10,850 nt of DNA from the NCBI GenBank assembly GCA_029262715.1, contig JAJCYX010000146.1:1-10850 (forward strand), read 5' to 3'. This document shows, piece by piece, positions 1 to 6,596 of this stretch. This DNA comes from Chloroflexota bacterium (GTDB lineage: Bacteria > Chloroflexota > Dehalococcoidia > Lucifugimonadales > Lucifugimonadaceae). Every line of letters begins with the position of its first letter. Within the stretch, counting starts at the first letter, position 1. The position numbers and the translations under genes were made by a program. The notes under the pieces were generated by a model. That model made no database searches. It worked only from the letters and a program-made list of their open reading frames with translations, and was not told the DNA's origin.

Positions 1-744
1 GCTAGCGGCGGTTACGGCGACACGAAGGTTGCGGCCGGGATTGTGGGTTACGCCGATCTGAAGCTGGGGGCCGCCGTTGAAGAGGTACTGGTGGAACACA
101 TCGCTTCAAGCAGGAACCGGTTCCGGGGCATTCGCAACGCATCGGTCTGGGACGCAAGTCCAGGGCTGACCCGCTACAAGAGCCCACCGGAAGGGTTGCT
201 GGGCGATGCCACGTTTAGGGAAGGATTCGCTGTCCTTGGCAAGCTCGATCTGAGCTTCGATGCGTGGCTATATCACCCGCAGATTCCTGAACTGACGGCG
301 CTGGCAAGAGCCTTCCCGAACGTGCAGATCGTTCTCGATCACATCGGCGGTCCGATAGGCATCGGCGATTACGCAGGCAAGCAGGACGAGGTGTTCGCCA
401 ACTGGAAAACCAGCATTACCGAGCTATCGACATGTCAGAATGTCATGGTGAAGCTCGGTGGGTTTGGGATGCCGCTTGGTGGCCGTGACTGGCACGAGAG
501 AGACGAGCCGCCAGGCTCGGAGGAGATCGCCAGGGTCATGGGGCCGTGGTACCTCCACTGCATCAAGGAGTTCGGCCCCGAGCGCTGCATGTTCGAAAGC
601 AACTTCCCCGTCGATAAGGTTTCGGTTTCATACAACGTGTTGTGGAACGCGTTCAAGCGGATTGCAGAAGGGTTCTCTGCGTCCGAAAAGGCAGCTCTGT
701 TCAGGGGAAGTGCTCTCAGGGCGTACCGTGTCGAGGGCGAGTAA
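1..744 (+). CDS. Amidohydrolase family 2 (TIM-barrel metal-dependent hydrolase), 5'-truncated
   Basis: The frame is open from base 1, so the gene begins outside the window; the GTG at 43 is internal, not the start. The last 247 residues are present. Blocks typical of Amidohydro_2 (PF04909) proteins are visible: FRGIRNASVWDASP near residues 41-54, a strand with a possible metal or substrate histidine in AWLYHP (His92), VLDHIGG (His114), and the C-terminal block MFESNFPVDK (about 197-206). That last block occupies the place of the late acidic catalytic/metal position of the barrel. Family members hydrolyse or decarboxylate cyclic or lactone-type substrates in the cytoplasm; the substrate here cannot be told. 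The N-terminal HxH metal motif would lie upstream and is not seen. The stop is TAA at 742-744. The next gene starts 55 nt later on the same strand, so co-transcription is plausible. Family confidence is high, function low. Confidence 0.88.
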   Translation, partial: ASGGYGDTKVAAGIVGYADLKLGAAVEEVLVEHIASSRNRFRGIRNASVWDASPGLTRYKSPPEGLLGDATFREGFAVLGKLDLSFDAWLYHPQIPELTALARAFPNVQIVLDHIGGPIGIGDYAGKQDEVFANWKTSITELSTCQNVMVKLGGFGMPLGGRDWHERDEPPGSEEIARVMGPWYLHCIKEFGPERCMFESNFPVDKVSVSYNVLWNAFKRIAEGFSASEKAALFRGSALRAYRVEGE

Positions 745-785
745 GCTGCCGCCGCAATGGCAGGCATCAGCTTAAGCATCAGGCC

Positions 786-790
786 AGGAG
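786..790 (+). promoter_or_regulatory. Ribosome binding site of the serine hydrolase
   Basis: AGGAG lies 9 nt before the ATG at 800 and decides that start over the in-frame ATG at codon 5. The context CCAGGAGTT is also found before the lipoprotein start at 2780. Confidence 0.8.
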
Positions 791-799
791 TTTTGGATC

Positions 800-2005
800 A
801 TGACCGCAGGAATGTCAGTTGAGCGGCTGAAACGCCTGGACTCGTTTCTCACTGAGAATTACATTGACGCCGGTAGAATTCCAGGTGCGCTGATGCTGGT
901 GGCTCGGCACGGTGAGATTGTGCACTGTTCTCCGCTCGGAAACATGGACGCCGAGCGCGCCAAACCGACTCGTGAAGATACCATTTACCGCATCTATTCG
1001 ATGTCCAAGCCGATCACATCGGTCGGGCTGATGATGCTGTTTGAGGAAGGGCGTTTTCACCTCAACGACCCCGTTCACGAGTTTCTTCCCGAGTGGAAAG
1101 ATGCCGAGGTCTGGGTGAGCGGCGATGCGTCTCCGTTTGAGACTCGTCCCGTCGACCGCGCCATGACGATTGGCAATCTTCTTTCGCATCAGGCAGGGCT
1201 GACTTACGGATTCATGGACGATCATCCGATAGACCGTGCGTATGAGAACGTACCGCCGTACTCCGGCGCCGGATCGCTTGCAAAGTGGTCGGCGTCACTG
1301 GCGCAGATTCCGCTGTTCTACTCACCGGGAACGGCATGGCGGTATTCGGTGGCGACTGATCTGTGTGGCTATCTCACAGAGGTAATTTCGGGTAAGCCGT
1401 TCGGCGAGTATCTGGAAGAGCGGATTTTCGAACCGCTGGGTATGACCGATACCGCTTTCAATGTTCCGGACGCGAAGATCGACAGGTTCGCCGCTTGCTA
1501 TGAGCCTGACGCCGAGAAGGGCGGCTACCGATTACAGGATGATCCTGAGACCAGCGACTTCAGAGCTGTGCCGACCGTTCCGTCTGGCGGCGGTGGTCTG
1601 CTTTCGACGGCAGGGGACTACGTGCGCTTTTGCCAGATGCTGCTGAATGGTGGGGCGTTGGACGGTGTTCGAATCCTGGGCCGCAAGACGCTTGATCTGA
1701 TGACATCGAATCACCTGCCGGACGGTGCGTCGATACTTGATCGAGGTTTCGCGGGAGCGTTCAGCGAGGTGTCGTACGGTGGCGTGGGATTTGGTTTGGG
1801 GTTCGCGGTGTTGCAGGACCCGGTGAAGTACCAGATCAATGGCTCTACAGGCACGTTCAGCTGGGGCGGCGCGGCAAGCACTGCGTTCTGGGTAGACCCG
1901 ACCGAGGATCTGATTGGCGTGTTCATGACGCAGTTGCTGCCATCTGACACGTATCCGGTCAGGCAGGAAATCCAGGCAATGGTTTACGCCTCACTGGAGG
2001 ACTAG
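800..2005 (+). CDS. Class C beta-lactamase-fold serine hydrolase (EstB-like esterase)
   Basis: A 401-residue protein of the Beta-lactamase family (PF00144). The nucleophile motif SxxK is S67-M-S-K70 within YSMSKPITS. The second motif is Y182-S-V (family VIII esterases such as EstB keep Tyr-Ser-x in place of the Tyr-x-Asn of class C beta-lactamases). Near the C-terminus GTFSWGGAAS provides W355-G-G, where esterases of this group carry WxG/WGG instead of KTG. These substitutions point to a carboxylesterase or transesterase acting on short esters rather than a true beta-lactamase. I see no signal peptide at the N-terminus, so a cytoplasmic location is likely. The start is set by AGGAG 9 nt upstream. 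It follows an amidohydrolase by 55 nt, consistent with a small catabolic operon. A hairpin with a T-run begins directly after the TAG stop. The substrate is unknown. Confidence 0.92.
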   Translation: MTAGMSVERLKRLDSFLTENYIDAGRIPGALMLVARHGEIVHCSPLGNMDAERAKPTREDTIYRIYSMSKPITSVGLMMLFEEGRFHLNDPVHEFLPEWKDAEVWVSGDASPFETRPVDRAMTIGNLLSHQAGLTYGFMDDHPIDRAYENVPPYSGAGSLAKWSASLAQIPLFYSPGTAWRYSVATDLCGYLTEVISGKPFGEYLEERIFEPLGMTDTAFNVPDAKIDRFAACYEPDAEKGGYRLQDDPETSDFRAVPTVPSGGGGLLSTAGDYVRFCQMLLNGGALDGVRILGRKTLDLMTSNHLPDGASILDRGFAGAFSEVSYGGVGFGLGFAVLQDPVKYQINGSTGTFSWGGAASTAFWVDPTEDLIGVFMTQLLPSDTYPVRQEIQAMVYASLED

Positions 2006-2023
2006 GCCGCGTGCGGCGTTTTC
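2006..2023 (+). terminator. Terminator-like hairpin directly after the serine hydrolase stop
   Basis: GCCG (2006-2009), loop CGTG, CGGC (2014-2017), then GTTTTC. The stem is only 4 bp and the T-run short, so termination strength is uncertain. The same sequence recurs after the histidine kinase at the right end of the window. Confidence 0.5.
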
Positions 2024-2073
2024 AGGTGCGCCACAGCGTGCTGTTCGAATGAACGGTAACTGCGTTCCAGTGG

Positions 2074-2112
2074 TCCTCCCTCCCATACTGGGAGGGAGCT
2101 AGAGGGTGGGTT
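2074..2112 (+). repeat. GC-rich palindromic intergenic repeat, copy 1
   Basis: A perfect 10-bp inverted repeat, CTCCCTCCCA (2076-2085), spacer TAC, TGGGAGGGAG (2089-2098), is followed by the tail CTAGAGGGTGGG. A second copy with identical arms is at 7946-7968, and a degenerate one near 10436-10470 in the opposite orientation shares the tail. It sits between convergent genes and could fold in either transcript, but there is no T-run after it. It is a dispersed REP-like element rather than a classical terminator. Confidence 0.75.
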
Positions 2113-2201
2113 GGTTGTCGACATCTGCCACCACTTTCGACTTCCCTGAGAAAACGCGACTTGCTGCATTTCAAACAAGGTGAACCGTCGCACCTGTGTC
2201 T

Positions 2202-2780
2202 CTATTCCGGTCCGATCATGGCGTCACCGAGGTCTCTGCACCTGCCCAGCGCCTGCCCTTCGTCCAGTCCGGTACACAGAATTGCGGTGTTTCCGAGGAT
2301 CACCCAGTCGGCGTATGTCGGTCCCGGCGCCTGCCTGCTCCCCCCACTCGAAACGTCTGTCACGCCCCTGGCCTGCCAGCGATCTCTCACCCCAACGGTC
2401 CAGGTCTGCGTTTCGCGGGACTCTGCAAACTCATCGCCCGTTGCCTCTTCGGCCAGCGCTGCGCCGGTTGCTGCTGCGACGGTGTGCGACGGATAGAACC
2501 TGATCTCATAGTCGTTTCTGTTCGATGGATCGGCTCCCCAGAAACCTCGCCACGCATCCAGACCCTCGGGCAGCCCTTCGATGTCGTACTGCTTATTCGC
2601 CTTGAGGCCGATCGCTTCGAAGTCCGCAATCGCCAGGTTCCGTTCAAATGTGCGGACCTTCACGGAGGCCGCCAGGTCTTCGGCGCTGTCACCACCACCA
2701 CCGCAGGCGACAGCAGCCAGGGCGAATAGCCCAATTACCGCGGGTAGGGAAACTCTCCACAGGCCGATTCGATTATTCAT
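2202..2780 (-). CDS. Putative lipoprotein of unknown function, paralogue 1
   Basis: 192 residues starting at the ATG at 2780. This start has AGGAG 6 nt upstream and gives a proper signal peptide; an in-frame ATG at 2807 would add nine residues before it and is disfavoured. The N-terminus has R4/R9, a hydrophobic core and a lipobox-like AVAC with Cys26 as the lipidation site, followed by a Gly-rich linker. The protein would be exported and membrane-anchored. The mature part is homologous to the gene immediately upstream: shared blocks are DFxxIG, a YD..GL segment, FW, a YEIRFY/FEVRFY block, EATG and GNxxxLC. Cys169 and Cys181 are spaced exactly as in the paralogue and may form a disulfide. I do not recognise a named domain. 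The gene is the last of a minus-strand pair, converging on the serine hydrolase. Confidence 0.82.
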   Translation of the reverse strand: MNNRIGLWRVSLPAVIGLFALAAVACGGGGDSAEDLAASVKVRTFERNLAIADFEAIGLKANKQYDIEGLPEGLDAWRGFWGADPSNRNDYEIRFYPSHTVAAATGAALAEEATGDEFAESRETQTWTVGVRDRWQARGVTDVSSGGSRQAPGPTYADWVILGNTAILCTGLDEGQALGRCRDLGDAMIGPE

Positions 2781-2786
2781 AATCAA

Positions 2787-2791
2787 CTCCT
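2787..2791 (-). promoter_or_regulatory. Ribosome binding site of lipoprotein 1
   Basis: AGGAG on the minus strand, 6 nt before the ATG at 2780. It decides this start over the in-frame ATG at 2807, which lies upstream of the site. Confidence 0.75.
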
Positions 2792-2895
2792 GGAAATGGG
2801 CAGGCATTGAAATCGTCTACGGATACGCCGTGCAATCGGGATGTCACAGCCGTAGATCACCGGCATGATAACGAGTGTGAGTGGGCTCGTGGGAA

Positions 2896-3459
2896 CTAAG
2901 AGCCAACCGCATCCCGGACATCCTCTATCAAATCGTTGCAGAGGTCCCGAGACTGACCACTGGACTGCCCCTCGCAAAGCAGGATGATGTTGCCGGCGAT
3001 TACGTATCCGCCGTACTTGGCCTGGACCGACCCGCTGCCATGCGAGCCGACCGGGCCCGCAAAAAAGTACCGGCGGTCCTTGATGCCTTCCGCCCACGTC
3101 GCCTCTTCCTCTTCGAGGACGGCATCTTCACCTGTCGCCTCGTCTGCGAACGCTGTGCCGATTGCAACTGCATCATCGTTCGATGCGTAGAAGCGGACTT
3201 CGAATTCCTTGGCCGCCGAGCCACCAGGACGCCAGAAGCCGAATGCCGCCGACTCGGCTGCGGTTAGTCCGGTCACGTCGTACTCTTCGGCTACCTTGAA
3301 TCCGATCCTGGTGAAGTCGTCTAGTGCGAACTGGGTCGATGAAAGTGCGACGTTTTCGTTCTGTCCCGCTCCGCCGGACGCGGGTGAGCCGTTATCTGTG
3401 CCGCATGCAGTGACAGCGCCGGCAATTATCGTCAGCATCAATATGGCAAGAAATTTCAA
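2896..3459 (-). CDS. Putative lipoprotein of unknown function, paralogue 2 (TTG start)
   Basis: 187 residues beginning at a TTG codon (3459-3457), chosen because AGGAG lies 9 nt upstream and the protein then opens with a compact signal peptide. Lys2 and a hydrophobic stretch end in the lipobox VTAC with Cys19. A Gly/Ser/Asn-rich linker (20-37) follows, then the same core as the downstream paralogue: DDFTRIGFK, YDVTGL, GFW, EFEVRFY, EATG, and GNIILLC with Cys162 and Cys174 (C-x11-C, identical spacing). An acidic run VLEEEEA (114-120) is specific to this copy. The protein is probably exported and lipid-anchored on the outer face of a membrane; its role is unknown. It is separated from paralogue 1 by 115 nt and from the RecQ gene upstream by 129 nt, so the two lipoproteins may be their own unit. 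The pair most likely arose by tandem duplication. Confidence 0.82.
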   Translation of the reverse strand: MKFLAILMLTIIAGAVTACGTDNGSPASGGAGQNENVALSSTQFALDDFTRIGFKVAEEYDVTGLTAAESAAFGFWRPGGSAAKEFEVRFYASNDDAVAIGTAFADEATGEDAVLEEEEATWAEGIKDRRYFFAGPVGSHGSGSVQAKYGGYVIAGNIILLCEGQSSGQSRDLCNDLIEDVRDAVGS

Positions 3460-3468
3460 CGCCGGGTT

Positions 3469-3473
3469 CTCCT
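3469..3473 (-). promoter_or_regulatory. Ribosome binding site fixing a TTG start
   Basis: AGGAG on the minus strand, 9 nt before TTG at 3459. The first in-frame ATG (codon 8) would destroy the signal peptide, so the TTG is preferred. Confidence 0.7.
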
Positions 3474-3559
3474 GCGCTCAGTAGAACAAATTGAGTCGGA
3501 TGACGCAAATAGCGTGGTGAAGGATTCAGATGAGCAGCGGCGGCAGTGAGCTGCGTTTT

Positions 3560-3587
3560 CCAGGCGTGCAGGCACCGAGTTGCCTGG
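3560..3587. repeat. Hairpin between RecQ and the lipoproteins
   Basis: CAGGCA (3569-3574), a 6-nt loop and TGCCTG (3581-3586), nested in a possible outer pairing CCAGGC (3560-3565)/GCCTGG (3582-3587). It begins 1-2 nt after the RecQ stop. No T-run follows on the minus strand, so it is not a standard intrinsic terminator; it may still mark the 3' end of the RecQ message. Confidence 0.4.
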
Positions 3588-3588
3588 A

Positions 3589-5391
3589 CTAGCTTCTCAG
3601 GAAGTTGGCGATGGCTTTGATCAGGTCTATGCCGTAGCGGTCTCGCTTTACGTTGCCCACGCCGCTGATGCTGGTTAGCTCAGTCGTGCTCAAAGGCTTC
3701 TTGCGGGCGAGTTCTGCCAGCACACGATCATGGAATACCACGAACGGCGGCACGCCATCGGTCGCAGCGCGCTCCTTGCGCCAGTCTCGCAGAGCATCGA
3801 ACAGCGGCCATTCAGGGTCGCCAACATGGATTCGCTCAGGTGCTGAGATGGAGCTTCTGCCTGACGCACGGGCTCGGCTGCCCGCGCCTTTTCTGCCGTG
3901 CTCCCGGTCCCAACTTGCGGCATGGCAGTTGTCGCACCGTCCGCACAGCTCGCCCGCCGGTTCGCCGAAGTAGTTCAGCACCACGTTCAGTCTGCAATCC
4001 GAAGTGGTCGCAAACTCAACCATGCTCGCCAGCATCTCCAACTCGTAGTGCATGTGCTGGGTAATGACGCCGGTATTGATCGGCGCAGTCGGTTCAGCTG
4101 ACAACAGCGTCACGCCATCGTCCGCAATCAGCCCTGAATCTTGAAGCGCTCGCAGTGCCATCACCTGACCATCGCGACTTGAGTCAGACTGCTCGTAGCC
4201 GGTATCGAACTCCGGCTCTGGGCGCTGCAGCATCTCGTGCCAGAAGCCTCGCACCTGCGAATCGTCGGGGTGATCCTGGTTGATGAAGTATTCCGGGGCG
4301 TTGCGAGACCACCTTGTGTAGATCAACTCGCACTCGGCTGGCTCGCCGTCCCGCCCGGCCCGTCCAGCCTCCTGGTAGTACGCCTCAAGCCGCCCCGGCA
4401 TGTCGAAGTGCACGATGTACCGGACATCGGGCTTGTCCACTCCCAGCCCGAAAGCGTTTGTCGCAACGATCACATCCGTCGAGTCCGTCATGAAGGCTCG
4501 CTGTGTGCTCTGACGTGTGTCGGGGTTTTGGCCTGCGTGGTAGCTCATCGCCTTCACACCGCTGTCCGCCAGCAGCTCAGCAAGCTCTTCTGTCCGTTTT
4601 CTGGAGCCGACATAGACGATGCCGCTCTGCCCCTTGTGAGCGGTCACATACTGGACGAGAAGTTCTCGCTTCTGCTCGTTCGTCGCTGCGCTCTGGACTG
4701 AGAACTTGAGATTGTGACGGGCGACCGAGTTGACGATCTGTTCCGATTCTTCGAGCCCCAGCCTGCGGACGATGTCGGCACGGGCAAGCGGTGTTGCGGT
4801 TGCGGTCAGGCCGATGGTCCTGGGGAAGCCAAGCGCCTCACGGACCTCTCGCAGCCTCAGATAGTCGGGTCTGATTGTGTGGCCCCAGTCGGAGACGCAG
4901 TGCGCGTCGTCGATGGCCAGCACGTTGAGGCCGATTGCCGCGAGGCCGTTGACAAATCTGCGGTTGGCGAGCGATTCAGGTGATGTGTAGAGAAGGCTGA
5001 TTTTGCCGTCTCGAAAGTCGAGATACGTCTGACGTTTTCGGGCTGTCGTGAGTGTGGAGTTGATGAATGCTGCGTTGACGCCGTTGGCTTGCAGGCTTTC
5101 AACCTGGTCTTGCATGAGGGCGATGTGGGGCGAGACGACGAGCACTTTGCCGTGTCTGAGGGCGGGGAGCACGTAGGACATGCTTTTGCCGCTGCCGGTC
5201 GGCGCTATGGTGAAGACGTTACCGGTTTCGAGGGCGGATAGGACGGCGATTTGCGGTGGGCGCAGTTCGGAGAAGCCGAACCACTCAGACATGAGTTGCT
5301 GGTATGTGGCGAGTGCAGGGGAAGCGGCAGTGGTTGGGTCGGGAGAGCTTGTTGCGTTGTCAGGTGCTATTGCGGAGGGAGTGAAAGTCAT
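3589..5391 (-). CDS. recQ: RecQ-family ATP-dependent DNA helicase
   Basis: 600 residues, close to the usual bacterial RecQ length. A 3'-5' superfamily 2 helicase for repair and recombination. Motif 0 is FGFSELRPPQ (38-47), motif I PTGSGKS (64-70), motif II D161-D-A-H (canonical DEAH, so Glu is replaced by Asp), motif III TATAT (196-200), motif V ATNAFGLGVDKPDV, and motif VI QEAGRAGRDGE with Gln340 and Arg344/347. The aromatic-rich loop reads SDWGHTIRPDY, lacking the usual Phe before Arg. Cys466, 483, 486 and 489 form the zinc site (NYFGE...CGRCDNC). Some 90 residues (about 371-460) separate RecA2 from the zinc site and look winged-helix-like, while the usual RQC winged helix after the zinc site appears absent, replaced by a basic Ser/Gly-rich linker (495-516). 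An HRDC domain fills about 526-600. No clear ribosome binding site precedes the ATG; the start could be further in, near Met34. Confidence 0.93.
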   Translation of the reverse strand: MTFTPSAIAPDNATSSPDPTTAASPALATYQQLMSEWFGFSELRPPQIAVLSALETGNVFTIAPTGSGKSMSYVLPALRHGKVLVVSPHIALMQDQVESLQANGVNAAFINSTLTTARKRQTYLDFRDGKISLLYTSPESLANRRFVNGLAAIGLNVLAIDDAHCVSDWGHTIRPDYLRLREVREALGFPRTIGLTATATPLARADIVRRLGLEESEQIVNSVARHNLKFSVQSAATNEQKRELLVQYVTAHKGQSGIVYVGSRKRTEELAELLADSGVKAMSYHAGQNPDTRQSTQRAFMTDSTDVIVATNAFGLGVDKPDVRYIVHFDMPGRLEAYYQEAGRAGRDGEPAECELIYTRWSRNAPEYFINQDHPDDSQVRGFWHEMLQRPEPEFDTGYEQSDSSRDGQVMALRALQDSGLIADDGVTLLSAEPTAPINTGVITQHMHYELEMLASMVEFATTSDCRLNVVLNYFGEPAGELCGRCDNCHAASWDREHGRKGAGSRARASGRSSISAPERIHVGDPEWPLFDALRDWRKERAATDGVPPFVVFHDRVLAELARKKPLSTTELTSISGVGNVKRDRYGIDLIKAIANFLRS

Positions 5392-5471
5392 GTCGGCTGC
5401 AATGCTACGTCACTCCCAGTTGGACCGGCGCAGGATGTGGCAGAGGTGCAGGGTTCCGGGTTCCTTCCGGT

Positions 5472-5536
5472 ATGTTAGGCATTGTGACCACAATGAAAAT
5501 CAACATAAAACCCGAAGCGGATAGATTACCTAACAT
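5472..5536. repeat. 65-bp inverted-repeat-bounded element with internal palindrome, upstream of RecQ
   Basis: Outer 8-bp inverted repeats ATGTTAGG (5472-5479) and CCTAACAT (5529-5536) enclose an AT-rich stretch. Directly inside the left arm is a perfect 7+2+7 palindrome, CATTGTG AC CACAATG (5480-5495). It lies in the 180-nt gap between the unrecognised gene and recQ, about 80 nt upstream of the recQ ATG, so the palindrome could be a dimeric repressor operator. The whole could instead be a cruciform, a 3'-end structure for the upstream gene, or a remnant or recombination site of an inserted element. No match to a named site is recognised. Confidence 0.55.
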
Positions 5537-5571
5537 TTCGATGCGGAAACGGCCAACGGTCGAACCGAGAG

Positions 5572-6576
5572 CTATTGCCCCTCGATTAGGCCGGAATCAA
5601 AGATCGAATCCTCAGATTTTACCCCTGCGTCCAAAACTGTTCCTAGTATTTCGTGCCGATCCGATGATAGTAGGTCGGGATTGGTCGTGGACCAAGCCTT
5701 GTACGCTCGGCTCACTGCGGATCTTGCTTCAATAAGAGGGGGAAAGTATTTAGGCACAAAAAGCAGGTCTCTTAGCAAGCTGGGCTCAATATCCGGGGTT
5801 GAAAGTGCTGTCGAAACCGACTTTCTGCTCAAGGCCAATGTTGCGGATATTCGCTTTGACTCAACGACGTGTCTAACTCTCCTAGAGACAAGTCGCACTG
5901 CTCGCCTTGCTTTACGTGGTAGCCCTAATAAGTATGTGGTCTCCGACAGGGCGCGATATTGATCATCTTCCAGTATTTCCCACAAAACTTGTGCTTTCTC
6001 GCGGGCGTCAGACGTAGCAATGGTCAGACTATCGACGTCAATTTTTGTGTATGAGTTAAAAATCATTGAGAGTATCGAAACACGCGACCGGCCATCGTGA
6101 TCTCTCAAAGAAGAGTTCAACGCCGCTAAATGAGTCATCACAGAATCTAGATCGTATTCAACTTGAATGTTTTTGCTCATACCTATCAAAAAATTTTCAA
6201 GCGTAAAATACAGGCTGGTGGCCGCTTCGTGGGCGGATGACGTTTCACCTTTCGGCTGTTGAAGACCTCGGCCGCCGGAAGTCGGTATCAACTCTAGTTC
6301 CTCAAGAATTGGGCTGCAAAAATTTTGAGACAATTTTACAATCTCTGGCGCATCTTTAATGATGCGGAACCTTTCACGCAGTATTGAGGGCAGTGAGCTG
6401 GCGAACTCAAATGCAATGGAGTCAGGCCGAACGCCGATTTCCAAGGCGCCAGATGCAATCATTTCTTCAGCTATAAACGCCAAAGACGATCCATCGCGGA
6501 TCATTCCCCTACCGCTAGGTCCGTCATAGTGCCGAAAGAACGGTGGTTCTGGTAGAAGTATTGAGCTGTGGGGCAT
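5572..6576 (-). CDS. Unrecognised 334-residue protein, compositionally atypical
   Basis: A clean 334-codon frame that I cannot assign to a family. Composition differs from the neighbours: hand counts give about 43% G+C over 6001-6180, against 60% in a sample line (6961-7020) of the adjacent amidohydrolase. This suggests horizontal acquisition. The protein looks soluble and mostly helical, without signal peptide or membrane segments. It opens with a Pro/aromatic segment (LLPEPPFFRHYDG, 7-19), has one cysteine (Cys87), a Gly-rich turn at 100-104, and a strongly basic amphipathic stretch at about 221-242 (KARRAVRLVSRRVRHV) that could bind nucleic acid or another acidic partner. No metal-binding, P-loop or nuclease motif is evident. 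It starts 20 nt after the amidohydrolase stop with only a weak purine-rich AGAG upstream, so it may be read through from that gene. It could be a stand-alone accessory or defence gene, but nothing in the sequence proves this. Confidence 0.7.
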   Translation of the reverse strand: MPHSSILLPEPPFFRHYDGPSGRGMIRDGSSLAFIAEEMIASGALEIGVRPDSIAFEFASSLPSILRERFRIIKDAPEIVKLSQNFCSPILEELELIPTSGGRGLQQPKGETSSAHEAATSLYFTLENFLIGMSKNIQVEYDLDSVMTHLAALNSSLRDHDGRSRVSILSMIFNSYTKIDVDSLTIATSDAREKAQVLWEILEDDQYRALSETTYLLGLPRKARRAVRLVSRRVRHVVESKRISATLALSRKSVSTALSTPDIEPSLLRDLLFVPKYFPPLIEARSAVSRAYKAWSTTNPDLLSSDRHEILGTVLDAGVKSEDSIFDSGLIEGQ

Positions 6577-6596
6577 GCTGATATAACTCTAACTCT

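Noticed and set aside
800..2005. True antibiotic-resistance beta-lactamase
   Set aside because: Tyr-Ser-Val and WGG replace the YxN and KTG motifs and no signal peptide is seen, favouring an esterase-type member.
2196..2729. 177-codon plus-strand ORF
   Set aside because: Antisense to lipoprotein 1, which has a signal peptide, ribosome binding site and a paralogue.
2778..2807. Longer start for lipoprotein 1 (ATG at 2807)
   Set aside because: Adds nine residues before the signal peptide and lies upstream of the AGGAG that serves the ATG at 2780.
4237..4701. 154-codon plus-strand ORF
   Set aside because: Antisense shadow of the RecQ helicase core motifs.
5681..5962. Plus-strand ORF antisense to the unrecognised gene, as a possible alternative reading
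   Set aside because: Only 93 codons, low complexity in Arg/Ser/Leu, no start signal; the 334-codon minus frame is far longer and uninterrupted.
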